DNA of 64,000 nt from Picocystis sp. L7 (lineage: Eukaryota > Chlorophyta > Picocystophyceae > Picocystales > Picocystaceae). The notes beneath the pieces were generated by a model. The model did no database searches. It was given only the letters and a program-made list of their open reading frames with translations, and had not been told where the DNA came from. The stretch covers positions 434,001 through 498,000 of the forward strand of contig QXJR01000015.1 in the NCBI GenBank assembly GCA_020975725.1. The letters are read 5' to 3'. Position 1 is the first letter of the stretch; every line of letters starts with the position of its first letter. Made by a program: the position numbers and the translations under genes. Shown here one piece after another: positions 10,637 through 20,820 of the stretch.

Positions 10637-11013
10637 GTCGACTCGTTTCCCTCCTTTTTCACGCCCTCGTGCACGTAGGAAAGCGCTGTTCTTGCGCGGA
10701 GATGCGCTCGTTCGATCCGCAAAGTGCTGCGATCTCTGATCGCGATCGCCTGGTGGAAAAGGGATCTTCGATGCCACCCAAAGCACGGACCCATGGCGGG
10801 TATTTTGACCCCCTTTCTTCCCCCGAAGACCCGGGCCACGAGAGGCAGGTGGGTCCGTGGATTAACTTCGGAGGTAAACACCGGATCGTTGGGGGGGACC
10901 CAAGAGGTTAACCGAGACGTAAACATCGGTGTGGTGGAGACGGAGTGCGGCCAAGGCCGAGGCGTCTCGAGCGAAGGCGCGTGGACGTCGTCGATGGGAG
11001 GTTCGAGGTGAGG
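10637..11013. other. Divergent upstream region of RPN5 and a coiled-coil gene
   Basis: Contains the palindrome GATCGCGATC near 10738 and two TTAAC...GTAAAC-type stretches (around 10862 and 10909). A similar TTAACTTCG...GTAAAC occurs near 27924, upstream of the exonuclease gene. No gene was recognised. Confidence 0.3.
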
Positions 11014-11550
11014 ATGCAAATCTGCCTCGCGTTCTGGAGAGGTTCTGGAGGGATCGCAGGGCGAGAGAGACGGGGTGCGGGGAAGAAGGCGGCGGCGAAG
11101 GCTAGCCAAACGACGGCGAGAGGAAAAAGCCACGTGGCTGAGCTGGAAGAGCAGATACACGGTCTCGAGAGAGAGCTTTCACACGTGCGATCGATCGTTC
11201 GGAGGTACGACAAACGTCTGGCCAAGGCACAGGAGAACTTCCACTTGCTTGCTTCCAACGCTGCACGGCTGGTTCAGGAGGGGGACGAACGAGGCGCCCG
11301 TCTCGTTCTGCAGCAGAAGTTTGCCGTGGCGGAAGGTTGGTCCCGGTTGCGAAACACCCAGGAACTTTACTTGCAGATGGAAGACAAGTTGAAGCAATCC
11401 ATCCTCCCGAAACGCAGTCGCCTGGTTCGCCTTCGACAACACGGTCGGCCGTCTGGGCGTCGCGTCCTTGGTTCCATCCAGGAACGGGAGGATCCGCCGT
11501 ACGCCCACCTGAGCGACCGCGAGCTGGCGGACCTCTTTGCGGACCTTTGA
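11014..11550 (+). CDS. Hypothetical coiled-coil protein
   Basis: About 178 residues from the ATG at 11014. The N-terminus is basic and Gly/Ala-rich (AGKKAAAKAS), then two long helices follow (ELEEQIHGLERELSHV... RRYDKRLAKAQENF, and LVQEGDERGARLVLQQKFAVAEGW). The second loosely recalls the helical hairpin of PspA/VIPP1-type proteins (GD-E-x-AR-x-x-LQQK), but the similarity is too short to assign the family. The tail is Arg-rich and ends in a DRELADLFADL acidic helix. The frame is open upstream without a clear ATG, so a 5' exon may exist. It lies 245 bp before MIS12 on the same strand. Function unknown. Confidence 0.5.
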   Translation: MQICLAFWRGSGGIAGRERRGAGKKAAAKASQTTARGKSHVAELEEQIHGLERELSHVRSIVRRYDKRLAKAQENFHLLASNAARLVQEGDERGARLVLQQKFAVAEGWSRLRNTQELYLQMEDKLKQSILPKRSRLVRLRQHGRPSGRRVLGSIQEREDPPYAHLSDRELADLFADL

Positions 11551-11795
11551 CCACGCACCGCGCCGTGCCACCTCGGTGGTGGTGGCGGTGCACCGCGTCG
11601 ACTCACCCAAGGGAGCGCCACCCTCCTCCCCCTCCCTCCCTAGAGAATATTCTCTGCCTGGTCACCCGGGGGGAGGGGTTGGAATTCGAATTCGAATCCG
11701 AGGGGGGTTGGGAGAGGGGACGGGCTTCCCCTCTCAGGTCCCCCCTCGGGCTGTCCAAAGAGGACCGTTGAAGGATCGAAAACGCACGCATCGCG

Positions 11796-12905
11796 ATGGA
11801 CGCGACGGCGGAGTGTCCGACGGAAAGAGACGCGGTCGCGACGCACCTGGGACTCCGAAACGTGCAGGAGTTCGTGGACGATGCCGTGAACGCGGTCAAC
11901 GACTACGTCGCCGACGGGTTCGACGCACTGGAGAGGTGAGGAGGCGAAGAACCGGAGGACGTCCTGGATTGGCCATCCCGAATGACCGAGCGATGCTGAC
12001 AGTACATGCGAATGCGAACAGGTACCTGCGGAAGGAGCTCCCCACGGATCCAGCCACCTCCTCCGCCATCTCCAGGGTACGATGCGCACCTCGCCGGAAA
12101 TGAACCTGTACGAACGTTGGAGATGGAGCGAGAAAGAACGTATCGACTGACCGGTCCTGTTCGCCCAGGGAGTCGAAGCTGTCTACCTCAAACTCAACGA
12201 TGGAGCGGCAAAGAACCTTGCCAAGTTCGAAGAATATGCCAAAGCACACGTCTTCTTTATCCCTCCTGCCTTGAAGCTGGACACGGAAGCCATCGCTCAA
12301 GTCACAGGAACGATATACACAGAAGATGCCGAAATAGAACTTGATCGTGAATTGGAAGAGCTGAGGGCTAGTATTGTAGCGGTAAGTTGCTTTGCTCACT
12401 CTGTCCTGGTCTGAAGAATCCCAATGCCAGCCATCTGACTCTGTTCGTCTCTGTTCGTACAGGCACGAGAAGCAACCCACGCCATGGAGAAGGAGATAAC
12501 CTCCACAGGGAAAGAGATGGAAGCACTTGCAGGGGCCATATCTGAACTGAAGGAAGTATGCACTGTAGGGAAGGAAAATACTTTCATGTCTGAAAATGCT
12601 GCTGCTGTGGCTTCTGTAGCTCTGAAGCTGAAGCCCGTAGTTGAAAAAGCAGCCACACTTCGGGATGCTGGGAACTATACAACCCCGGTGAAATCCAGAC
12701 TAGGTATGAAGCGGTTTGCATTCCTTTTCCCACACATCCCCATAAGGTACTTATGACTGACCTATCGTGCATCGTATGAACAGGTATGGATCAAACTGAG
12801 TTGGAATACCATCAATACGAGAAATCGGCAGGTTACCCGACCATCGACGACCTGAGGAAGGCAGTCACCTATCTTCAGACCCCTAAAAGAAAATCGAGGC
12901 CATAG
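11796..12905 (+). CDS. MIS12: Kinetochore protein MIS12 (five exons)
   Basis: Outer-kinetochore subunit that joins centromeric chromatin to the microtubule-binding machinery. I reconstructed exons 11796-11935, 12022-12076, 12169-12381, 12463-12703 and 12784-12905; introns are 86, 92, 81 and 80 nt, all GT-AG with consistent phase, giving 256 residues. The N-terminus (HLGLRNVQEFVDDAVNAVND) matches the helix that starts plant MIS12. The block VYLKLNDGAAKNLAKFEEYA followed by a VFFIPP segment corresponds to the conserved L-x-KNL-x-KFE-x-Y...F-x-VP region. A coiled coil then begins at AEIELDRELEELRAS. The C-terminus is YPTIDDLRKAVTYLQ plus a basic tail, similar to the plant DLR-x-F-V block. It has the most introns of any gene here. 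Confidence 0.85.
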
Positions 12906-14934
12906 GTATCATTTGCGCTTTGTGTAACCTATTACAGAATTTGTGAGTTTTGTGCTGCTTCCTGCCTTTGCCATTGGTTCCTTGACTCCTGTGCTCTTCC
13001 TTGCTTGTCAGTTGAGTTCCTAAACAGAAAGCATTCATAGAACCTCCAAATTTGGAAGCTGGATGGTCACTGTACAGAGAGGGTGATGGTTGTACCCAGA
13101 TGATGATGCAGCTATGTGATGCTTCTTCAACTTCCAATTTCCACAAAGTGGGAATTGGACCATTGTCAACTCACAATACTGCATTGATCACCAACAATCA
13201 GAGAGGATTGGCCTGTGAGGTCCCCTTGTTTGAAATGGCGGTTGATGCTCGCTCCTTCCCCCATGCTACGCCCGAGAACCCAAGCTCTTTGCGTTCATGC
13301 TCTAGTCTTCTGTCAAGGACGTGAACGCGCATCAGGGCATTCACATAATCTTTGATGCCTTACTACTTCGTTGGAAATCATGCTAAGGCAATACCTTCTA
13401 TTCACATTGTTGCCTTCAAATTGGGAGGATCTCACCACCTTTAGCCTTTAGAAAAGGTTCAACTTCATCTTCGTCATTATCCAAAGTCGTTGCCATTCCG
13501 GCAGCAACGCACGCCATGCCTTTGTTGTATGAATAACTTAGTTGAAGATTTCTATCGGAGCTCTCTTTTTGTCAGGGTTCCATGTCAAATACTTTTATTC
13601 ACTCCTAAAGAGGGGCCCGGCCAGCCCGCTCGCTAGCGAACTGACTCGAGCAAGTACTTGGGACGCTTGCGTGATCAACAAGAGAACCTTGTTCGTACGA
13701 AAAGAGACCAGGCATTCCGTGGCAACATGGAATGATTTTGTGGAGGGCCAAGAGTACTTCTCCAGTTTCCGTTCAAACTCAATGCGAACAAAAATTTTAT
13801 GTTAAGCATACTCGGGTTTTGGTTAGTTGTCTTAATGAGATATCTTTACAAGGAACCGCGCATGAAATCACAAAAATGCCAATGCTACAGTACCTCGTAC
13901 CAAGATCTACTTTTTGGGCAGAGATACAAGAATTATTAGGCTATGCATTGGAGGATGCCAGAACGGAGCTAAGTTTTCTAATGTTATAATATCGTAGACC
14001 ATGTGTTGGCGAGGATTCAACAAAAGGCGTGGGAAGGGGGTGAAGCGAGCATGCAAAACAAGCTCACACACCTCAACGAAGTTCGAGTACGTTGTGCGAA
14101 AATCTTGACAAGTAGACAATTCTTATGAAGAGGGAAAGGAAAGCACGCCACCCTTTCCAAATGGTCGGCTCTTGACTTTCCTAGCCTTGGTCCATCCATA
14201 GGATCTAGAAAGGTGGAGGGATAGTCGATGTGGACACGATGGCCATCAAACAAACAAGCAAGGACAATCAACTCTTTTTTGCCATCTACATTTGCTTGTC
14301 ATTTGCCTTTGCGCGGATCTTTGTTCCTTGTTGGTTTTATGTCTTTGGTGAAGCCACCGGTCATCAAGTCGTCTCTCCACAACTTAAGAGCTCAAAGTTG
14401 TGCTATTCCCATTCATTTCTTTCATGCTCACAAGGGTAAGCTTCTAGAATGAAGGATGCCTTCTCCCATCCTAAATTAGTCCCACTACAATTGCATTGCA
14501 ACACTTAAAAAGGCACATAGCCGCTAGGATCGAATCATTACGTTGGTGATCTCTTACTTGGTTCGCATTCGCATAAGCGTCTCGCTGCGTCGAGGCAAAC
14601 ATGCCGTGGAGCGAGTTCTCTGAAAGATCTCCGTTTGCGTCCGTGTCGATGACCGTTTACCCCCCTCCTCCCCAACCGGTCGCATTCGAATGGGGGCTTG
14701 TGTTTCCGTTTCTGTTTTTCTCTCGGAAGGTCCGACGGTCTGGAGATCGAGGGGTGACAGGCAAACCGAGGGGGGCGAGGCTGGAGATTTCAAATTGCCC
14801 CGAAACTGCAGGTCCTGGCGCGTGGGTGCAGACCACGCCAACGTTCCTCTTTGGCGGGGCAACTGGGGGGAGGATCCGTCCGTTGGGACCTCCTTCGAAC
14901 CTTCTAGAAGCTTCGGCAAAGCACGCGAAAGACG
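12906..14934. other. Two-kb intergenic region, nothing recognised
   Basis: Lower in GC than the flanking genes through about 14,550, then GC-rich near the kinesin start. Only short frames with no domain similarity are present on either strand. I looked for tRNA-like A/B boxes, LTR or terminal inverted repeats and found none that hold up. Confidence 0.5.
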
Positions 14935-17595
14935 ATGCACGCCATGCGAGGACCGCATCACGTGGCAAGCCAGGCGCACGCCGAACAAGAACGGCTACGT
15001 GCAGACGAGAGGGAGGTGGCCGCACAGTGGATCGAAAGGAAGACCGGATGCACCGTGAACTACTTCAACGACGAGGCCTTCCGTGAGTCTTTCGTCGATG
15101 GGAAGGTTCTCTGCGAAGCACTCAACGCAGCTCGACCAGAGACCGTGCACAAAGTGCTGGGCAAAAAGTACAATTCGGATGGAAGCGTAAACCAGGAACA
15201 TGAAGACCTCCGTAAAGAAGTCAATTTTACGAATTTGGTGGACGGTTGCAGGTCTCTGGGAATCCCGGAAGAATGCATTCCACATCGTAGTAAGCTGGAG
15301 GGATTGCCGGAGGAAGCCACTACGCACACACTCAGATTCCTAGAGATCCTTGCTACCACGGTTGAATCTGGCAAACATGGAAAGGAAAGAACCGCGCTGG
15401 GAGGGCCTTGGAGACCTGCTCGTCCCACAAAAAGCGTGACAGGGGCAAACATAGATACCCCACGATCGGCAGGGAGAGGCGGCACTCCCGTAAGAGGGAG
15501 GGGAGTGTCTGCAACGGAGAGTGTTACAAGGCTCATGCAGCAGTGCACAGCGATTCTACGTGAGAAGTCGTCATCCAACTCCCTTCCCATAGACCAAGAA
15601 ATTCTCTCCAGAAGGAATAGTGCCCTGTCCGCACCATCCACGCCAGAGAACATGGGTCCTCTCTTGGAAAGTGTACTAGGGAGCTTGACACAAGAGTATG
15701 AGAAAAGACTCCTCAGCAAGGAAAGAGAAATATCTGAATTGAAGGATACTCTGCACGATACCAAGAGACAGCTTCGAGAACTCAAAGAAGATAAAGAGAA
15801 GCAGCTAATACAAATGAAGGCAGCAAGACAAACAGAAGACAGGGCAATCAGCAATACAATAGTCCACGAAACCAACAGCAAGCTCCACGATGTGAAGCAG
15901 ACTATACAAGAGCTTCAGGAGGGGATCCTCGCACTACAAAAGGAACTGCATGGTCGTGAAGAAGCCAAAGCTTCTCTTATCCAAAAACTCCAAGAGTGTC
16001 ACTCCTTGCTTGCTGAAAAAGCTGCTCGTTACAACAGTGTTGTACAAGAAAACAAACTTCTCTACAACCAGGTTCAAGACTTGCGGGGTGCAATACGAGT
16101 CTATTGCCGCGTTCGCCCTTCTCTAAATGGCACAGGAAGCATATTGGAAACCTCTGTGGATCCAGAAACAGGACTTGGAGAGCTGAGCCTGAACAAAGAT
16201 AATGCAGGCCAGTCCATCCAGAACAAGAAATTTACGTTTGATAAAGTATTCGGGGACGTGTCTGCACAGCCTGCAGTGTATGAGGACACTGCCCCATTGA
16301 TCCGGTCGGTTCTTGATGGATATAGTGTTTGTATCTTTGCCTACGGACAGACAGGGAGTGGCAAGACCTTCACTATGCAAGGACCTGCTTCTGACCCTAT
16401 GCATAAAGATCGTGGTGTGAACTACAGGGCCCTGGAAGACCTCTTCACCATTGCAGAAAAGAGGAATCACGAAACTACGTACGAATTTAGGTTGCAGATG
16501 CTAGAAATTTACAATGAGCAGCTACGGGATTTGCTTGTTCCGTGTCAAGAAGCAAAAAAGCTGGAAATCAGGAACACGCAACGGGGGGGCAGCAACGTGC
16601 CAGATGCTTGCCAGGTACAAGTCAAGAGCTCGCAGGAAGTAATTCAGATAATGGAATTGGGAGAGTCAAACCGAAGCGTGGGCGGGACAAAAATGAACGA
16701 GCGTAGTAGTAGATCACACAGTATCGTCACGGTCGTAATCAAGGGCACCGACCAGGCAACGGGTGTGTCTGTGCAGGCCTGTTTGCATCTCATTGACTTG
16801 GCAGGTAGTGAACGCGTAGGGAAGAGTGAAGCCCAAGGAGAAAGGCTCAAGGAGGCACAACATATCAACAAGTCCTTGTCTGCCTTGGGAGATGTGATGT
16901 CATCATTGGCGTCCAAAGCCCAGCACATCCCCTACAGAAATTCCAAGCTAACCCAGCTACTCCAAGACAGCCTTGCAGGGCAAGCCAAAGTTCTCATGTT
17001 TGCGCATGTGAGTCCAGAAGAAGAATCTCGCGGAGAAACTTTGAGCACACTTCAGTTTGCTCAACGGGTGAGCACCGTCACACTCGGACAGGCGGCAAAG
17101 AATGTGCAGGGGGGTGTGGAGCTCATCAGGCTCAAGCATGAACTAGCCCAACGTGCGCACGATGTGGGAAGCCTGCAAGGCCAAATAGCAGAAGAAAGCA
17201 AGAGGCGACAAATTGCAGAGACTGCCAAGAAGGCTGTGGAGCAGGAAGTGGATGCTTTGAAAAGAGAGCTAAATGCAATGAAGCAGCAGCAGGATTCAAT
17301 GCTGCAAAAAGGGAGAGTTTATTCTTCGGCAAAGCAAAGCATGCATCATGAGCACACAAAAAGCAGCGCTAGAAAGACGCTTGCTCCCGCCAACGGACAG
17401 CGTGTCAACAGGATACAGCAGGCAGCACATGATAAACTTCATGGGAAAGACAAACACACACCAAGGGGTAGGACAAGGGCATCGCCCGTGTCCTGTTTGC
17501 AGACTCCCCAGAGTTGTACCTCCTCCCAGTCCTCTGCCTCCACGGACAGCCGTATTCCACGACCTGCTGCCAGCAAGCTGGACTTAGATCGATAA
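14935..17595 (+). CDS. KCH: Kinesin-14 with N-terminal calponin-homology-like domain (KCH type)
   Basis: An 886-residue minus-end kinesin candidate. About residues 25-140 resemble a calponin-homology domain (AAQWIERKTG, DGKVLCEALNAARP, NFTNLVDGCRSLGIPEE), the feature of KCH kinesins that couple actin to microtubules. A coiled coil covers about 240-380. The motor follows the kinesin-14 neck, LRGAIRVYCRVRP (about 383), with P-loop GQTGSGKT (about 470), switch I NERSSRSHS, switch II DLAGSE (about 621) and HIPYRNSKLTQLLQDSL. The motor ends near 715, then there is a short coil and a basic, Ser/Thr-rich tail. The neck sequence places it with the C-terminal/minus-end family even though about 170 residues follow the motor. 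It is intronless and convergent with the WD40 gene (49-bp gap). Confidence 0.93.
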   Translation: MHAMRGPHHVASQAHAEQERLRADEREVAAQWIERKTGCTVNYFNDEAFRESFVDGKVLCEALNAARPETVHKVLGKKYNSDGSVNQEHEDLRKEVNFTNLVDGCRSLGIPEECIPHRSKLEGLPEEATTHTLRFLEILATTVESGKHGKERTALGGPWRPARPTKSVTGANIDTPRSAGRGGTPVRGRGVSATESVTRLMQQCTAILREKSSSNSLPIDQEILSRRNSALSAPSTPENMGPLLESVLGSLTQEYEKRLLSKEREISELKDTLHDTKRQLRELKEDKEKQLIQMKAARQTEDRAISNTIVHETNSKLHDVKQTIQELQEGILALQKELHGREEAKASLIQKLQECHSLLAEKAARYNSVVQENKLLYNQVQDLRGAIRVYCRVRPSLNGTGSILETSVDPETGLGELSLNKDNAGQSIQNKKFTFDKVFGDVSAQPAVYEDTAPLIRSVLDGYSVCIFAYGQTGSGKTFTMQGPASDPMHKDRGVNYRALEDLFTIAEKRNHETTYEFRLQMLEIYNEQLRDLLVPCQEAKKLEIRNTQRGGSNVPDACQVQVKSSQEVIQIMELGESNRSVGGTKMNERSSRSHSIVTVVIKGTDQATGVSVQACLHLIDLAGSERVGKSEAQGERLKEAQHINKSLSALGDVMSSLASKAQHIPYRNSKLTQLLQDSLAGQAKVLMFAHVSPEEESRGETLSTLQFAQRVSTVTLGQAAKNVQGGVELIRLKHELAQRAHDVGSLQGQIAEESKRRQIAETAKKAVEQEVDALKRELNAMKQQQDSMLQKGRVYSSAKQSMHHEHTKSSARKTLAPANGQRVNRIQQAAHDKLHGKDKHTPRGRTRASPVSCLQTPQSCTSSQSSASTDSRIPRPAASKLDLDR

Positions 17596-17644
17596 GTCCC
17601 CTCGCCTTTGTATTGAAGATTGTTCTTGGGGGCCATGCACACCC

Positions 17645-18598
17645 TCAAATTATTGAACCACTGGGAAATCCCCGGATGAAAGCCGAATTTATTCTGTATT
17701 CAGCGATCCCGTCTTCCATGCCCACGTAGATCCTGGTCCCTTCTTTGTCGAAGCATGCACCAGAGATGTGTGAGTTGTGAGGCAGGGTGACGGTTTGGCT
17801 GATGTCGAAGGTCCTTCCATCCACCACATGGAACCTGTCCCTGTGTTCGGTGTACAGCAAGAGATCGATGGGCGCACTGCTCCATTTGACCGCACGACAA
17901 GCTTCTTTCTCCGTCTTGAACTTCGCCACGAGGTGTGCCGTCCCTTCGTTGAATTCCCACACGCACAAGGTGCCATCCTGGCTGGCCGATGCAAACTTGC
18001 TCCCGTGTGGATTCCAGCAGCAGCTCATGCCTGCATCTTCGCACTCTCGGAAGGTGCCTACACGCGTGCACGTGTCGCCGATGCGGAACAAGTAGGTGTC
18101 GGGACTGTCGCCCACACACACCAGATGGGTTCCGTCGGGACTCAAGGCGGCGTAGTTGATGGGCACAGGACACACGATGGTGTGCAGTCGCTTCATCCTC
18201 GGCACGCTGTAGATGCGCACCTTTTCGTCGTTGTTGGTGACCAAGAGCATCACTTCGCCACTGGCGCTCTTCCCGAAGGTCACGGAGTTGTTCTCGTTGT
18301 CGCAGATGTCCGCGTGGAACAGCCGCTGTCCGTCCCGCAGGTCCGCCACGTCCAGCTGGCTGTTGGCCCCTCCTGCAGCCACGTATCCGTGTCCGACGTT
18401 CATGCACGTGGGTTCGTAGCCCAGCTGCTGCACGCGCTCCGAGGTGCCACGTGCGGTGTCGTAGGCCAGCGTCTGGTCCTCGTACGTGCAGTACACCGTC
18501 CCAGGACGCGTCCCACACGACACCAGGTCCCGCAGCTGCCAGTGCATGATGGTCGTGGGACGGACGTGCACCTTTTCCAGCTCCACCAGTTGCGCCAT
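17645..18598 (-). CDS. WD40-repeat protein of the plant/yeast DUF2415-like group
   Basis: A 317-residue beta-propeller protein. Repeats are degenerate but show the usual spacing: CMNVGHGYVAAGGANSQLDV, VTNNDEKVRIYSV, AALSPDGTHLVCVGDS, CWNPHGSKFASASQDGTLCVWEF, and a final ISGACFDKEGTRIYVGMEDG block. The segment DLLLYTEHRDRFHVVDGRTF is characteristic of a fungal/plant family of uncharacterised WD proteins (DUF2415 relatives), probably a scaffold. I use the ATG at 18598; the frame extends a few codons upstream without an ATG. The region 5' of it is a 24-bp polypyrimidine tandem repeat. No catalytic function can be assigned. Confidence 0.85.
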   Translation of the reverse strand: MAQLVELEKVHVRPTTIMHWQLRDLVSCGTRPGTVYCTYEDQTLAYDTARGTSERVQQLGYEPTCMNVGHGYVAAGGANSQLDVADLRDGQRLFHADICDNENNSVTFGKSASGEVMLLVTNNDEKVRIYSVPRMKRLHTIVCPVPINYAALSPDGTHLVCVGDSPDTYLFRIGDTCTRVGTFRECEDAGMSCCWNPHGSKFASASQDGTLCVWEFNEGTAHLVAKFKTEKEACRAVKWSSAPIDLLLYTEHRDRFHVVDGRTFDISQTVTLPHNSHISGACFDKEGTRIYVGMEDGIAEYRINSAFIRGFPSGSII

Positions 18599-18670
18599 CG
18601 CGCGTGCAAGGGCCACCGATGCCGCCGTCCCACACCCACTCTCCCGTTCCCCTCCCGACTCGTGTCCCCT

Positions 18671-18900
18671 TCTCTCCCTTCTGATTCCTCCCTTTCTCTC
18701 CCTTCTGATTCCTCCCTTTCTCTCCCTTCTGATTCCTCCCTTTCTCTCCCTTCTGATCCCCCCCTTTCTATGCCTTCTGGTCCCCCCCCTTTCTATGCCT
18801 TCTGATTCCTCCCTTTCTATGCCTTCTGATTCCTCCCTTTCTCTCCCTTCTCATCCCCCCCTTTCTCTCCCTTCTGATCCCCCCCTTTCTCGGCCTTCCA
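18671..18900. repeat. 24-bp tandem repeat, polypyrimidine on the + strand
   Basis: About nine to ten copies of a 24-bp unit built from CTCCCTTCTGATT plus CCTCCCTTTCT, with variants carrying C-runs or TATGCC. It starts about 75 bp upstream of the WD40 start codon. Purines lie on the WD40 sense strand. One frame could encode an eight-residue basic repeat, but position and composition argue for non-coding DNA. Confidence 0.85.
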
Positions 18901-19377
18901 ATCTCCCTTGTCGTCTCCCTTTTCGAACCCTTCCGGTCTCCCCTTTCTGTCCCTACCTCGGTTTCCATTCACGTCCATTCCGGGTCTTCCCTTTCGACTC
19001 CGTGCGGGTTCGACCACGTTCGCTCGATCTCGACCTGCGCATCCACGCGACGTCTTGGGAGCAAGCGAGGAGAGGCGGAGGACGACCTCGGATCTGAAGA
19101 AAAGAACGCGAGCGAAGCGTGACGGGGGATGGGAAGCCGATGGAAAAGGCACGGATCCAAGCGATGAAAAGGAACGGGTGCGGTTGCACGTGCAACCGGT
19201 ACAAGAGAGGCCAAGACGCGCGGTTCCGCTGTCTCCCAAGGACCACCTCGATGCATGTATGGATCTCCCTTTCCACGAACAAACCTCCCTTTCGGGTGGG
19301 AACTCGAACCCGGACCTCTCCCGGTTCGTGCGAGGAACATCCCCACGAAACGCCTTCTCGAACCCGAATTCCGGAGC

Positions 19378-20820
19378 TCAGCGGGCCAGGGAAGACCCGA
19401 AGGAGGATCCTTCCTCGTCGGGCGATGGCGTCGGCATGGACATGCCTTCCAGCGCGTCGTCGAGCGTGGACCAGCCGCCTCCGACGCGAACCATGACGGT
19501 GCGAGGGAGTCCCACGCACGTCGTGCGACGACCTCCGATCGTGAACACGCCGGGAGACACCGCACGAACCGTCGTGGAGTGGGCGAAGGCCGCCTCGGCG
19601 CCCAGGCGTGGCGCCAACGCATCCTGCACGCACGCACGAAGCCTCTCCACGGACAGCGGACTGGCACGCGAAGCTACGCCTGGATGGGACAAGGAAGCCC
19701 GCTGGATGAATCCAGCCGTGCTCCGACCTCCAGAGGAGGTGGGTTCAGGCGTAGACGGCGCGCTTGCAGCTTCCATTTCCTGGCGCATCCTACGGCTGGA
19801 GGTGAGGACCTCGTCCAATCGTTCCACCACGTCCTTTGGAGGTGCGTCGCCATCTCCTGCGTCTTTCGGAAACCTGCCTTTCGCGTGGATGGGCGTGCAG
19901 AGGTCCTCCACCAACCCGTGGGAAGACACCGGAGACGGATCCGTCGAGTAGTACGTGTCGATCTCGTGCTGGAGCAGCTCGACGAGGCGATCCTTCTCCG
20001 CCAGCTTCTGTGCCAAGGCCATCGAACCCGAAGTGGCGCACCTCCATCCCGTCTCTGCGCGCTCCAGCCGTTCATGCAGGTTGAATTCGTCGATCTCATC
20101 GAACGGAATCGGTTCCGATTCCACGAACTCTACCAAGGACTCGACGTTGGCTTCTTCTTCTACCAGCTCCTCCTGCTGCAGGTTGGAAGCGAGGAACATG
20201 CCGTAGTTCTTCCACCATTCCAGTTCTGTCTTCGCCTGCGCGATGTCCTCCTCTAGGCGTGCGATTTCTCTCGGCGATTCTTCCCACGAACCGTCGCCCA
20301 GGAGCGGCACCTGCGTCCCGTTCTCCATCATCTTGTCTTGCCACATGGCCATGCTTGTGCGGTTCTCCTGCATTTCCAAGTGGCAGCATCGAACTTCTTC
20401 GTTCAACTCTTCCACCTGTTGCTTCAAGCGCTCGATTTCAAGGTCTTTTTTTCGAGCTCGATGCACTTCCTTCTCCAAGGCCACGATCTTCTCCTGTCCC
20501 GCCTCCCACGCGTTTCGAAACGCACGGATCGTCTCCTGCTTGGCCAGGATTTCCTCCTCCATTTCTTTGGACGTGCGTCTCCGATAAACCTCCTCGTTTT
20601 TCTGCATGGCTTTCGCCACTTCGGCTGCGACGCGCCTGTACTTTTCGTCCCGACATCGCAGCTGTTCGGCGTATCCCAGCGCCCTAGCGCGCCACACGTC
20701 CGTCCTGGCCCTCCTGGCACGTGCCACGGCCGCAAAGCTCGCGTCTGCCGCCCTCGCACGCGCCACTTCGACGTGCGGAACGCCTCCTGATCCGTGTCGC
20801 GCCTCGTCCTCGCGCGCCAT
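19378..20820 (-). CDS. Coiled-coil protein with C-terminal GAR (Gas2-related) domain
   Basis: About 480 residues from the ATG at 20820. An Ala/Arg-rich N-terminus leads into long coiled coils (about residues 60-330; KQETIRAFRNAWEAGQEKI, EIERLKQQVEELNEEV, ARLEEDIAQAKTELEWW) and a Ser/Pro linker. About residues 420-460 read VFTIGGRRTTCVGLPRT then VMVRVGGGWSTLDDAL, the core of the GAR domain, which binds microtubules in GAS2 and spectraplakins. A short acidic tail follows. An upstream in-frame ATG at 21063 would add 81 residues, but that segment reads like promoter DNA (Pro/Arg-rich), so I prefer 20820. Likely a cytoskeletal linker; the partner is unknown. No actin-binding CH domain is in this protein. 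Confidence 0.75.
   Translation of the reverse strand: MAREDEARHGSGGVPHVEVARARAADASFAAVARARRARTDVWRARALGYAEQLRCRDEKYRRVAAEVAKAMQKNEEVYRRRTSKEMEEEILAKQETIRAFRNAWEAGQEKIVALEKEVHRARKKDLEIERLKQQVEELNEEVRCCHLEMQENRTSMAMWQDKMMENGTQVPLLGDGSWEESPREIARLEEDIAQAKTELEWWKNYGMFLASNLQQEELVEEEANVESLVEFVESEPIPFDEIDEFNLHERLERAETGWRCATSGSMALAQKLAEKDRLVELLQHEIDTYYSTDPSPVSSHGLVEDLCTPIHAKGRFPKDAGDGDAPPKDVVERLDEVLTSSRRMRQEMEAASAPSTPEPTSSGGRSTAGFIQRASLSHPGVASRASPLSVERLRACVQDALAPRLGAEAAFAHSTTVRAVSPGVFTIGGRRTTCVGLPRTVMVRVGGGWSTLDDALEGMSMPTPSPDEEGSSFGSSLAR

Noticed and set aside
12906-14934. A decayed transposon in the 2-kb gap.
   Set aside because: No transposase or reverse-transcriptase-like residues, terminal repeats or target duplications were seen.
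17777-18805. A 342-codon + strand frame over the WD40 gene.
   Set aside because: It is the mirror of a gene with clear WD40 repeats, and its end is only translated tandem repeat.
19255-20256. A 333-codon + strand frame over the GAR gene.
   Set aside because: It is antisense to a protein with coiled coils and a recognisable GAR motif, and has no domain of its own.
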